DNA of 64,000 nt from CAVXEF01 sp963827315. GTDB lineage: Bacteria; Planctomycetota; Phycisphaerae; Sedimentisphaerales; Anaerobacaceae. Below the pieces are notes generated by a model. The model saw only the letters and a list, made by a program, of their open reading frames with translations. It was not told where the DNA came from and did not search any database. A program made the position numbers and the translations under genes. Location: positions 434,001 through 498,000 of the forward strand of contig CAWHAL010000004.1 of NCBI GenBank assembly GCA_963827315.1, read 5' to 3'. Of this stretch, positions 1 through 7,213 are shown one piece after another. Position 1 is the stretch's first letter. Each line of letters opens with the position of its first letter.

Positions 1-3000
1 AGCGTATGCAACACCCAAATCATTGTGCACAACCTGGTCGTCGGGTGTTACCTGAAGAACTTTCTGATACTCCTCGACAGCATCCCCGAACTTACCCTGG
101 AGGACCAAAGAATATGCTAAGTTTCTGTGTGCGACGATGAGGTCAGGTCTAAGACGCAATGCTTCTTTGAGGTGCATAATACCTTCGTTGGGCTTACCTT
201 GCTTACAGAGGGCTACACCGAGGTTGGCGTGAACATCAGCCGCGTCAGGGTTAATATCCAGCGACTTTGAATAACTCGCTATAGCTTCATCCAGCATACC
301 TTTTGCAGAGTAAAGAACTGCCAGATAAAAATAGGAAAGCGCTTTGTCCGGCATAAGGTCGATATTGTCTTCTAAGGTTTTTATCTGAATTGAATTACAT
401 CTTCTCGACATCTCATCGTTGTTGAGAGAGGAAGGTTCTACCGGATTCTTGGCACAATATGCTTCCAACAACTCAAAAAAACGCTCTCTCTGGGTTGGCG
501 TTGCCTTTGATAAATCGACCATATCACCAAACGGCGCATAGACTGAAAAAGCGTAGGCTGCAAAATCAATCTGGGCATTAACATCTGTTGTAATCTCTCG
601 AATTATATCTGCTGTTGCGGGACTTAACCATTGTCGAGATTGAATGTTTTCCTTTATCGTTGGGGCACTTGTGTACATAAGTTTCGGAGCGGCAAACTCA
701 AGCCGAGGCCAATTATCCGTATTTGTGGGTCCACGACCGAAAAGTCCTTGAAGGTCTTCAGATACAATAAGTCTGTAAAACAATCGGGGGTCCGACAGGT
801 TTATATTTTTTGATTTTTGAGCGTAGCGGATGTTTCGCTTTGCGTTATCCAGCATCAGGTTGTTTTTGCCTTTAAAGCCCACAAACAGGTAATCGTTGCC
901 CGTGCCGGAAGGTTCGGTCGAGGCCAAAAGACTGTTCGGAAAAACCTCCACAAAAGTTCGGCCGACAATGGCAAATGTGGACCAATCCATCTCATAAGAA
1001 TGAAAGAACTGAACAAATATGCCGTCTTCGTTAAGTCTTTCTTTGGCTAAAGCAGAAAACTCACGGGTAAACAAAGTGGCCAGGCCGGCCATCCACGGAT
1101 TGGATGGTTCGGATATAATCACATCGTACTTTTGTTTTGTCAGTTGAAGATGTGCTCGCCCATCCTGTATAATGAGATTCGTTCTGGGGTTCGAAAGTAC
1201 GCTATTGTTCCACGGGCGAAAAAATTCGCTTCCAGCCACGACCTGCTTATTAATATCGATGACGTCAAGTCGCTCGATAGGATAATATAGTACCTCACCA
1301 GCGGTGATACCGCTTGCCAGCCCCACTACCATAACCTTCTTCGGATTTGGATGAAAAAGCATGGGAAAGTGTGCCAACAGCGTTTCGGTCTTCATATCTA
1401 ATCGTGACGAAGCATCTGGTTTTCCGCTGTTTACCATTGAGTAATAGACCTCGCCCAGCGGATTTACATATTTCAGGACCGTGGTAAAACCGCCGATACC
1501 ATCCCCGTAGTATACCAGTTTACCTTTCTCGGACTTGGACAGTATTTCCGACCCATGCAAGAGGGTTTCAAGCCAGCCGTAGCTTTTGGGGTCTATGAGG
1601 TCTACTTTGAGTTCATCGAAGCGATGATATTTACCTTTCGCCAGCAAAAGGTGGTTCCACATCGGCAAGTGAAAGCAAAGAAATAAACCGGTTAAAGCCG
1701 CTGCTGATAAGGAAACCCACTTCAATATGTTTTCTTTGTTCCTGATAAGGATAAACGTTGCGATAACTAGCGATGTTAGAATTTGCAGACCTATGACAAC
1801 ACTCAAAGCCTTTTCTTTACCAAGCAATGGTATCAATAAGAAGCCTGCGCAAAAAGAGCCTGATACTGCACCTATGGTGTTAATCGAGTATGCAAGGCCA
1901 ATAGACCTGCCTATTCTTGCCAGAGATTGCGTGTAGATTTTCCCAACCAAAGGGAACGTGGCACCAAGACAAAGTGTCGGCAGGAACATAAAGGCAAATA
2001 GAACGACTGCCTTTAATATATTCAGCATCGCGAACCGGTTGCTGAAGTGAAAAATCAGCTTGGCAAAGAATAGCTGGCTGTTTCCCAGCAGTTGACTGGT
2101 CGCCAGCACAAACAGGCCTGCTGCAACCTGAGTGAATAATAGCAGCCATATAACCCGCCCGGTTTTATCTGCAAGCCAGCCAAAGAACATACTGCCCAAA
2201 GCCAGTCCCAGGATGAATGTTACCAGTACAATGGTGAAGGAATAGGTGGTAGGGGCAACAATCAATCCCAGCAATTTAGTCCATATTACCTCATAGGCCA
2301 TAGCGCAGAAGCCGGATATGGCGAAAATTATCAGTGCCCCAACTAACGCCCCTGGATGTTCCGAAGCCCCAGGTTCAGCAGCAATCGTTCTCGGATATTG
2401 CAATGGTTCGGCAGCCATTTGCTCTTCAGCGGGCCGTTGTTTCTTCTGCTTGTAGCTAACCAGCAAACAAGATAAGCCGATAGCGCCGTTAATAAGCACA
2501 GCAAAAATCAGGGTGCCCCATACACCCAAAAGGTTTATCAACCAAAAGCCGCACAGCAAAGCACCTAAAGCAGCACCAACAGTGTTTAATCCGTACAACC
2601 TTCCTGCGTGTGTGCCCAGGTGAGATAGTTTCGTAACGTAGAATCGACATAGAATGGGCAGCGTAGCCCCCATGCAAATAATAGGGATACACAACAGTAT
2701 AGAACAACCCAAAAAGGTGAGAAGGTTATACAACATAAAATAGTTGAAAAGCTGATTGTAAACAAGTGCGTAAAGCGGCCTGAACGCCACAAGCAGTGCC
2801 GGAATCGCGAGCCCATAGGCGCCTATTACTAATTCTAAGATTCCATAAAATTTTACCAATTCTATTGGTTCTCTGACACGGTCTATAGTTCGACTGGCCA
2901 AGAAACTGCCTAAACCCAAGCCGCCCATAAAAACGGTTAGAATTATACTGATGGTAAAGGGTGAGCCGCCGATGATTTCAACCACCATCCTGCTCCATAA

Positions 3001-3102
3001 TATCTCGTAGATTAAGCCGGTAACGCCGGAGAAGAAGAAACAAATCAGAACCAGAAGAGATACTCGCTGGATGGAGCGACGTGGCAATTTTTCCTCTGAC
3101 AT
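1..3102 (-). CDS. Polytopic-membrane spermidine synthase-like protein with C-terminal TPRs (3' end cut by window)
   Basis: I read this frame by hand from ATG at 3102 to the window edge: about 1034 codons with no stop. Residues ~1-475 are many hydrophobic helices with the repeated 'F...G.YEI.W' and 'G..LG......D' patterns of the MFS-like transporter part of fused spermidine synthases. Residues ~485-830 form the Rossmann aminopropyltransferase-like domain: GLASGITAGE (~590), acidic DVIDIN (~616), DGRAHL (~646), ISEPSNPW (~664). Residues ~911 onward are TPR units (ALSYFYLAVLYSAKGMLDEA, then two more). GAGCAGGA precedes the ATG as a weak Shine-Dalgarno, and an in-frame TAA lies just upstream. True polyamine synthesis is not certain; many fused members have unknown substrates. 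Confidence 0.85.
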   Translation of the reverse strand, partial: MSEEKLPRRSIQRVSLLVLICFFFSGVTGLIYEILWSRMVVEIIGGSPFTISIILTVFMGGLGLGSFLASRTIDRVREPIELVKFYGILELVIGAYGLAIPALLVAFRPLYALVYNQLFNYFMLYNLLTFLGCSILLCIPIICMGATLPILCRFYVTKLSHLGTHAGRLYGLNTVGAALGALLCGFWLINLLGVWGTLIFAVLINGAIGLSCLLVSYKQKKQRPAEEQMAAEPLQYPRTIAAEPGASEHPGALVGALIIFAISGFCAMAYEVIWTKLLGLIVAPTTYSFTIVLVTFILGLALGSMFFGWLADKTGRVIWLLLFTQVAAGLFVLATSQLLGNSQLFFAKLIFHFSNRFAMLNILKAVVLFAFMFLPTLCLGATFPLVGKIYTQSLARIGRSIGLAYSINTIGAVSGSFCAGFLLIPLLGKEKALSVVIGLQILTSLVIATFILIRNKENILKWVSLSAAALTGLFLCFHLPMWNHLLLAKGKYHRFDELKVDLIDPKSYGWLETLLHGSEILSKSEKGKLVYYGDGIGGFTTVLKYVNPLGEVYYSMVNSGKPDASSRLDMKTETLLAHFPMLFHPNPKKVMVVGLASGITAGEVLYYPIERLDVIDINKQVVAGSEFFRPWNNSVLSNPRTNLIIQDGRAHLQLTKQKYDVIISEPSNPWMAGLATLFTREFSALAKERLNEDGIFVQFFHSYEMDWSTFAIVGRTFVEVFPNSLLASTEPSGTGNDYLFVGFKGKNNLMLDNAKRNIRYAQKSKNINLSDPRLFYRLIVSEDLQGLFGRGPTNTDNWPRLEFAAPKLMYTSAPTIKENIQSRQWLSPATADIIREITTDVNAQIDFAAYAFSVYAPFGDMVDLSKATPTQRERFFELLEAYCAKNPVEPSSLNNDEMSRRCNSIQIKTLEDNIDLMPDKALSYFYLAVLYSAKGMLDEAIASYSKSLDINPDAADVHANLGVALCKQGKPNEGIMHLKEALRLRPDLIVAHRNLAYSLVLQGKFGDAVEEYQKVLQVTPDDQVVHNDLGVAYA

Positions 3103-3472
3103 TTCCTGCTCACTTTGTTTTGCAATAAGGGGAATAAACAGTTACAGGCATGGACGGATTATACCTAAGTTTCTTCTTTTCTGACCAGCAAATTTTCTTC
3201 AAAAAAACACCTCGACAAAGTTAGGTAAGCTTTTTTGTCTCATCAGCACGCCGTGTGTTGCGACCGTTGTCACCACGAGTAGAGAAACGAATTCCTGGCG
3301 ATGGGCGCTGTTTCAATTCTTCGGGCTGACAGCTTTGGCTTATGGGATAACACTTATCGTTTATCAGCTTGGCAGCCTCATAGTGCCTTAGAGGTGAGCC
3401 TTTTCTTAATTTTCTTGCAGTATTGACCTCTTGGGGGTAGACTGAGCTGGAATTTGAGAGGCTGTTTGATTT
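3103..3472. other. Intergenic stretch before tRNA-Ser
   Basis: No open frame with coding character and no convincing terminator or promoter hexamers were seen. It presumably holds the promoters of the divergent minus-strand membrane synthase gene and of the tRNA. Confidence 0.4.
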
Positions 3473-3563
3473 GGAGAGGTGGCCGAGAGGCTGAAGGCAA
3501 CGGTTTGCTAAACCGTCGTATGGGTAATAACCCGTACCGCGAGTTCGAATCTCGCCCTCTCCG
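3473..3563 (+). tRNA. tRNA-Ser (GCT anticodon)
   Basis: Acceptor stem GGAGAGG (3473-3479) pairs with CCTCTCC (3556-3562), with discriminator G at 3563. The anticodon loop TTGCTAA sits between ACGGT and ACCGT arms, giving anticodon GCT, which reads AGC/AGU. A long class-II variable arm (TATGGGTAATAACCCGTA) and the T arm GCGAGTTCGAATCTCGC complete a serine tRNA. CCA is not encoded. A broken integrase starts 28 bp downstream on the other strand. Confidence 0.97.
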
Positions 3564-3591
3564 TTAGTTTTTTACTCTCTTCTGTAAGTGC

Positions 3592-3912
3592 TTAGATTTG
3601 AGTGTGTTGAGGAAGTGACACTTCGGAATGTTCAACTGACTGTCCTATGATTGTCCTATTTTCAGCCTTCTCGCTATTGAAACTTAAACCGTTCATCGCA
3701 GCCTGTGCCTGCTTGTCATTCATAGTGAAGTACATATCCAGTATTGCACTGGACGAATGTCCCATCCACTCCAGGATATACTTGTAGGACAGATTTTGCT
3801 GAGCACAATAGCTTGCAAAGAAGTGTCTAAAGGTGTGAAGCTTATACTGTCTTGGATTTTCAAAGCCGCATTCCTTGCACAAGTTCTTTAGATAGATATC
3901 CCCCAGTATCCC
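3592..3912 (-). pseudogene. Truncated tyrosine recombinase/phage integrase (C-terminal catalytic fragment)
   Basis: The frame carries the C-terminal half of a tyrosine recombinase: HTFRHFFASY (HxxR box), then YILEWMGHSS (LGH-type box) and DMYFTM with the probable nucleophile Tyr. The first catalytic Arg and the whole N-terminal core-binding domain are missing. The frame is open only back to a TAG at 3913-3915, and homology (GDIYLKNLCKECGF) runs up to it, so the gene is cut off rather than mis-started. Its 3' end lies 28 bp from the tRNA-Ser 3' end, the usual arrangement of an integrase next to its tRNA attachment site. Probably inactive remains of an integrative element. Confidence 0.8.
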
Positions 3913-3996
3913 CTATTGCCCAGCTAATCCTCACTTATTGGCCAAAAAACGCATTTTGGACCTGATATCAAATGTTTTCAAAGAGGTGGAAAAGAA

Positions 3997-4039
3997 CTGT
4001 CAATCCGAAGGGTGAGGGTTCGAGACCCTTCGCCATCCA
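3997..4039 (+). other. tRNA 3'-half fragment (candidate att scar)
   Basis: The stretch contains an anticodon-loop-like CTGTCAA, a T arm GAGGG-TTCGAGA-CCCTT and an acceptor-like CGCCATC followed by CA. No matching 5' acceptor strand (GATGGCG) or D arm is found in the 150 bases upstream, so it is not a whole tRNA. Sequence from the anticodon loop to the 3' end is what tyrosine recombinases commonly use and duplicate. It does not match the 3' end of the tRNA-Ser at 3473. Confidence 0.55.
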
Positions 4040-4307
4040 TGGCAAGACGCAACAGAGCCAGAATTAGGAAATGACCCTCCTGGCTCTGACAGTTAATCTG
4101 ATGATTGTCTTACTCTTCAAAGAGCTTTTCTACAGAACAAAAAGTTTTTTTCAACGACCTATAATAATACTGGTTTACTTGCTGAATAGATACAACCTGT
4201 CTGCCAAAGGCCCCAAAAGTGTTTTGCTGTTGAATCGAAATGTCTTTTATGTTAAGATTTATTATAGAAATAGGGAATATCTGTCTAAATATTACCTAAA
4301 GGGTTAA

Positions 4308-4997
4308 ATGAATTGTATCAGAAATACATTGGATATATCGTCTAACGACGACGGCAAAAAAATGCACAAATCAGGCCTGGCGCACAAAATTATTATGATG
4401 TCTTTGCTAACGGCAATTTTACTTGCTGTAATCGGCACTGCGGCATGGCAGTTCAAAGAAAGACGGACAATGCTCCAGACCATTGGCTGTCTACAGACGG
4501 AAAAACAAAAGTTAAATGAGAATCTAAGCCTTGAGCAGAAGAAAGCCCGGATGCTTACCGATGAATTTGAAACCCGCAGTAGTAACCTGGCCAGCCAGAA
4601 TGCCAAACTTTTAAGTGAAAATCAGGAACTTGCCAACCAAATTGAGATGCTCGAAAATCAGCTCGAAACACTAACCGGCCAGATAGAAGAACTGGCAGCC
4701 GACAAGCAAACAACCACTGAAGAAAATCAAAAACTTACAGAGAGAATTGAAATACTGAATGACCAAATTGGAAAGGCTGCAAGAGAGTACCGCATTAGGA
4801 TGGAGCAGCTTACCGCGGAAAATAGCAGACTCGCGGCAGAAAATGTATCTCTTGCGGAGAAAATAACGCAACTGGCCAATGAGAACATTATGCTTGCAGA
4901 GCAAAACAGTGCCCTGGCCAAAAAAGGAAAAGATTTTATCGAGAGTTCAGGCCCAAAAGAGTTTTTTATGGATGACGCTAATACCCCTAACTCTTGA
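4308..4997 (+). CDS. Membrane-anchored coiled-coil protein, unknown function
   Basis: 229 residues. A short basic/polar N-terminus is followed by one hydrophobic helix (~28-48, IIMMSLLTAILLAVIGTAAW) and then an almost uninterrupted heptad-rich coiled coil (~60-205) full of ENQEL, LTAENSRL and LANENIML-type units. The type II anchor leaves the coiled coil outside the cytoplasm if the positive-inside rule holds. AAAGGG at 4298-4303 sits 4 bases before the ATG. It stands upstream of the promoter for the pilin/chaperone/secretin genes and could be a scaffold for them, but nothing in the sequence proves this. No enzymatic motif is visible. Confidence 0.65.
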   Translation: MNCIRNTLDISSNDDGKKMHKSGLAHKIIMMSLLTAILLAVIGTAAWQFKERRTMLQTIGCLQTEKQKLNENLSLEQKKARMLTDEFETRSSNLASQNAKLLSENQELANQIEMLENQLETLTGQIEELAADKQTTTEENQKLTERIEILNDQIGKAAREYRIRMEQLTAENSRLAAENVSLAEKITQLANENIMLAEQNSALAKKGKDFIESSGPKEFFMDDANTPNS

Positions 4998-5456
4998 CGG
5001 TTGCTTGTCTTAAGTTTTTTACCGGTCTTTGCCCGAAAAGGTGGGATTATTCTGTAATCACGCGTTGCTTAACGCAGGTTATCTTTTCTGCCTATATTCA
5101 CATAACAACAATACCATCTTAATAAACATCTGCTCTTAGGATAAATAGTCCACACTAAGGAGCAGTTCTTAGCGGATACCAGCCAATTAATATAACCTCT
5201 TTTAAACAAAGCACTTAATCATATTTATCCTTCACAAGGACAACTGCTTTTTGTCCTTATTTTATACTTTAAAATAGGGGAAATAGGGGATATGGGTATT
5301 GACAACCTTAAGAAAGGCTGGTATAATACCTTTACTTTAGTCCTATAAAAAATAGTTTAATGCGCGTAAGTTTTTGTATGAGCGGCAATTTCAACCTTGA
5401 AAATGCACCGTTTCGGTCGAAGCAAGAAGCAGTTTGCATTAAATGATGAAGGAGTA
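4998..5456. other. AT-rich intergenic region with a consensus promoter
   Basis: No coding frame. It contains a small repeat of AATAGGGGA near 5275-5290 and the consensus promoter at 5299-5327 (separate entry). The leader from the expected transcription start to the likely GTG start at 5460 would be about 125 bases. Confidence 0.5.
5299..5327 (+). promoter_or_regulatory. Perfect-consensus sigma-70 promoter
   Basis: TTGACA at 5299-5304 and TATAAT at 5322-5327 are separated by exactly 17 bases. Both hexamers match the housekeeping consensus with no mismatch. It points toward the pilin-like gene at 5460 and the rest of the surface locus. Confidence 0.85.
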
Positions 5457-5459
5457 GTG

Positions 5460-5904
5460 GTGAGACGGAGGAGACGTGCAACATTGTTTCTGGCAGTAAC
5501 TCTTATGTTCTGCTTTGGGGCTGAGGCGACTCTTTATGCACAGCCATACCCTCTTGAGCCGTTCGCCAGCATCTCCGTACCCGATGGAATCAACCTCGGC
5601 AATATCAGCAAGTATGGTCAGCAAACATTTAATTCCACCATAAGGGTACATATAGCTGCCAATTGCCCTCATCACATCGACGCATCAATCGGAGCGTTTG
5701 TTAACCCTCACGGAGATCTTATCACGAAGGATAGAACCAAGGTTGAAATGGCGCCGCCATTAAGCTCGCCCAGAGGCACTCCTAACTCCTATTGGAGATG
5801 TTGACGTGGATTTAAATCTAAGGTTTACTATTGATATCGAGTCCAGCGACCCTGCAGGGGAATATACTGGGTCTCTGGTTCTTACGGTAATGGCCGGACT
5901 CTGA
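5460..5904 (+). pseudogene. Pilin/spore-coat-U-like secreted protein, frameshifted by a 7-bp tandem duplication
   Basis: AAGGAG at 5449-5454 points to GTG at 5460, giving VRRRRRATLFLAVTLMFCFG, a clear signal peptide, cut near LYAQ. The first frame ends at TGA 5802. From 5791 another frame continues sensibly as IGDVDVDLNLRFTIDIESSD and ends ...SLVLTVMAGL at TGA 5902-5904. The break lies in ACTCCTA repeated twice (5778-5784, 5785-5791); removing one copy restores a single frame of about 145 residues. The closing GEYTGSLVLTV strand resembles the C-terminal strand of DUF4402/spore-coat-U-type pilins. It may be a pseudogene, a phase-variable gene or an assembly error. A start at ATG 5403 is also in frame. 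Confidence 0.75.
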
Positions 5905-6266
5905 CAAAAAGTTGACAGACGCAACAGCGTAGTTGCGTGCAAATAAAGCTCATTTAAAAAATGTTATTAACCCATAAAAAAGTTCGCAAGGTGAGAAAGG
6001 AGGGCGGGACATAAAACGAGAGGTGATGCAACAGCCAAAAGAAGCCGGCCTGGTCTTTAGGCTATAAAAAAATGCAGGCTGCGGCTGGAGGTGGAGTTAA
6101 ATAAAAGCGGGCAACTCACCTCAGTTGCTGAATAGCGTGTTTTGCCCGCTGTAAGACGGGCAGGCACTTGAATTAACAAGTGCCCGACCCGAAAAAATAA
6201 AAATATTGTCAGCCCCTAAAAGTGATATCGGACGATTGTGGGGCGAAACTTAAAGGAGATTGAAAA
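5905..6266. other. Long structured leader between the two pilin-like genes
   Basis: No coding frame. The region is rich in hairpins (see 6043-6184) and ends with AAAGGAG before the next ATG. I saw no consensus promoter pair in it. Confidence 0.5.
6043..6184 (+). promoter_or_regulatory. Leader with mutually exclusive hairpins, possible attenuator or mRNA-stability element
   Basis: First stem: AGCC-g-GCCTG (~6043-6052) with CAGGC-tgc-GGCT (6075-6086). Then GCGGGCA (6107-6113) can pair with TGCCCGC (6143-6149), but the same TGCCCG can instead pair with CGGGCA (~6157-6162). GCAAC (6111-6115) can pair with GTTGC (6124-6128). A last hairpin CACTTG-AATTAA-CAAGTG lies at 6165-6182. The competing pairings resemble an attenuator, but no U-tract follows. 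It does not fit the c-di-GMP (GEMM) riboswitch consensus. Confidence 0.35.
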
Positions 6267-6758
6267 ATGAGAACTTTGCGAATGTTAATAATTGCTGCGG
6301 TAATAGCAATGCTGGCAGTGCCAGCATTGGCGGCGCCGATTCTGGTATCTACTGGCTCGTGCCCTGTTAATTTGAAGATTCAGCCGGTAGCTACGATTGT
6401 TCCTCCTGCTAAAATCGATGTGACGATAACGACCATAGACGGGGCAGGAAAGGGCTCATCCAGTGGTTTAGACTCCGGTACCTTCCTTCTAAGTACGAAC
6501 TTACCGAGTGTGCAGATCAGTGCGGTCATTGGGAACCCGGGTTTAACTGGTGGCACGTGGGGTTGCCACTTACAAGGTCATGCCGGCTGGGCTATAGGAC
6601 CTGTTGCTGACACCGACACCTATCCTGGTTCTATGTTTATTAGTAATGTTCCATTTGTCGTGTTCGTTCAAGTTACTAATGTCGACATGCTGACGGTTCC
6701 TTGGGGTCCTCTATTTAACTACGACACAACACTAACACTGACCATGAGTATTCCGTAA
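6267..6758 (+). CDS. Secreted pilin-like/surface protein
   Basis: 163 residues with a strong AAAGGAG ribosome site. The signal peptide MRTLRMLIIAAVIAMLAVPA ends at ALAA, giving a mature chain of about 140 residues. The mature part is beta-rich and Gly/Thr/Val-rich, has two Cys (SCPVNL early, WGCHL in the middle) and ends with an alternating strand, DTTLTLTMSIP, like the C-terminal strand of chaperone-assembled pilins. The frameshifted upstream neighbour has the same overall plan. A strong terminator follows at 6864. No named family is certain; a subunit of a surface fibre is my inference from the downstream chaperone-like and secretin genes. Confidence 0.7.
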   Translation: MRTLRMLIIAAVIAMLAVPALAAPILVSTGSCPVNLKIQPVATIVPPAKIDVTITTIDGAGKGSSSGLDSGTFLLSTNLPSVQISAVIGNPGLTGGTWGCHLQGHAGWAIGPVADTDTYPGSMFISNVPFVVFVQVTNVDMLTVPWGPLFNYDTTLTLTMSIP

Positions 6759-7213
6759 GGTTGTTGACTTTAGAGCGAAAGGCAGACTGCAACTACCGCC
6801 GTGTAACGGACGAACGCACGAGGTACGTGCAGAAATCCAAACAGCCTTGGAAAGACTTTTAACAACAGGGAGGGGTAGATTAAATCTATCCCTTCCTGTT
6901 TTTTTATATAGTGCCTGAACCCAAATTTTAGATGCTCAATCCTAACTACACATACTAAGGGCAGGTCCGAAAAAACTGAAACAGTAATCTTACCCACAAA
7001 ACCACCTGACTGGAGCGTCGGGCCGCCCGATAATATGCAGTCTGGCCAACAAATAATACTTTTGGGGGCAGTGTAGTACCTCAATCGAGAAATGGAAAAC
7101 TACTTGATAAAGTGACTTTCCGATATAGCCGAACCAACAAACAAGTGCGATGGTACATAAAGCGAACGCACAAAGGTTTGAAGACTGACCAATAAAAAAA
7201 TGAAAGAATAAAA
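6759..7213. other. Intergenic region with terminator
   Basis: It holds the rho-independent terminator at 6864-6905. The rest, up to the chaperone-like gene at 7214, shows no good coding frame. A promoter for the chaperone/secretin pair is expected here but no clear hexamer pair was found. Confidence 0.4.
6864..6905 (+). terminator. Rho-independent terminator after the pilin-like gene
   Basis: A long stem AACAGG-GAGGG-GTAGATT pairs with AATCTA-TCCCT-TCCTGTT, with a one-base apex and one or two mismatches. It is followed directly by a run of T (6899-6905). It would separate the abundant subunit mRNA from the chaperone and secretin genes. Confidence 0.85.

Noticed and set aside
3900..4040. Possible complete second tRNA
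   Set aside because: Only the anticodon-loop-to-3' part is present; no D arm or 5' acceptor strand pairs with CGCCATC.
4071..4307. 78-codon hydrophobic open frame
   Set aside because: AT-rich chance frame with no ribosome site and unlike a signal or membrane protein pattern.
6000..6090. Cyclic di-GMP (GEMM) riboswitch
   Set aside because: GAAGCCGGCCTGG looks superficially similar, but the conserved GEMM core and tetraloop-receptor pattern are missing.
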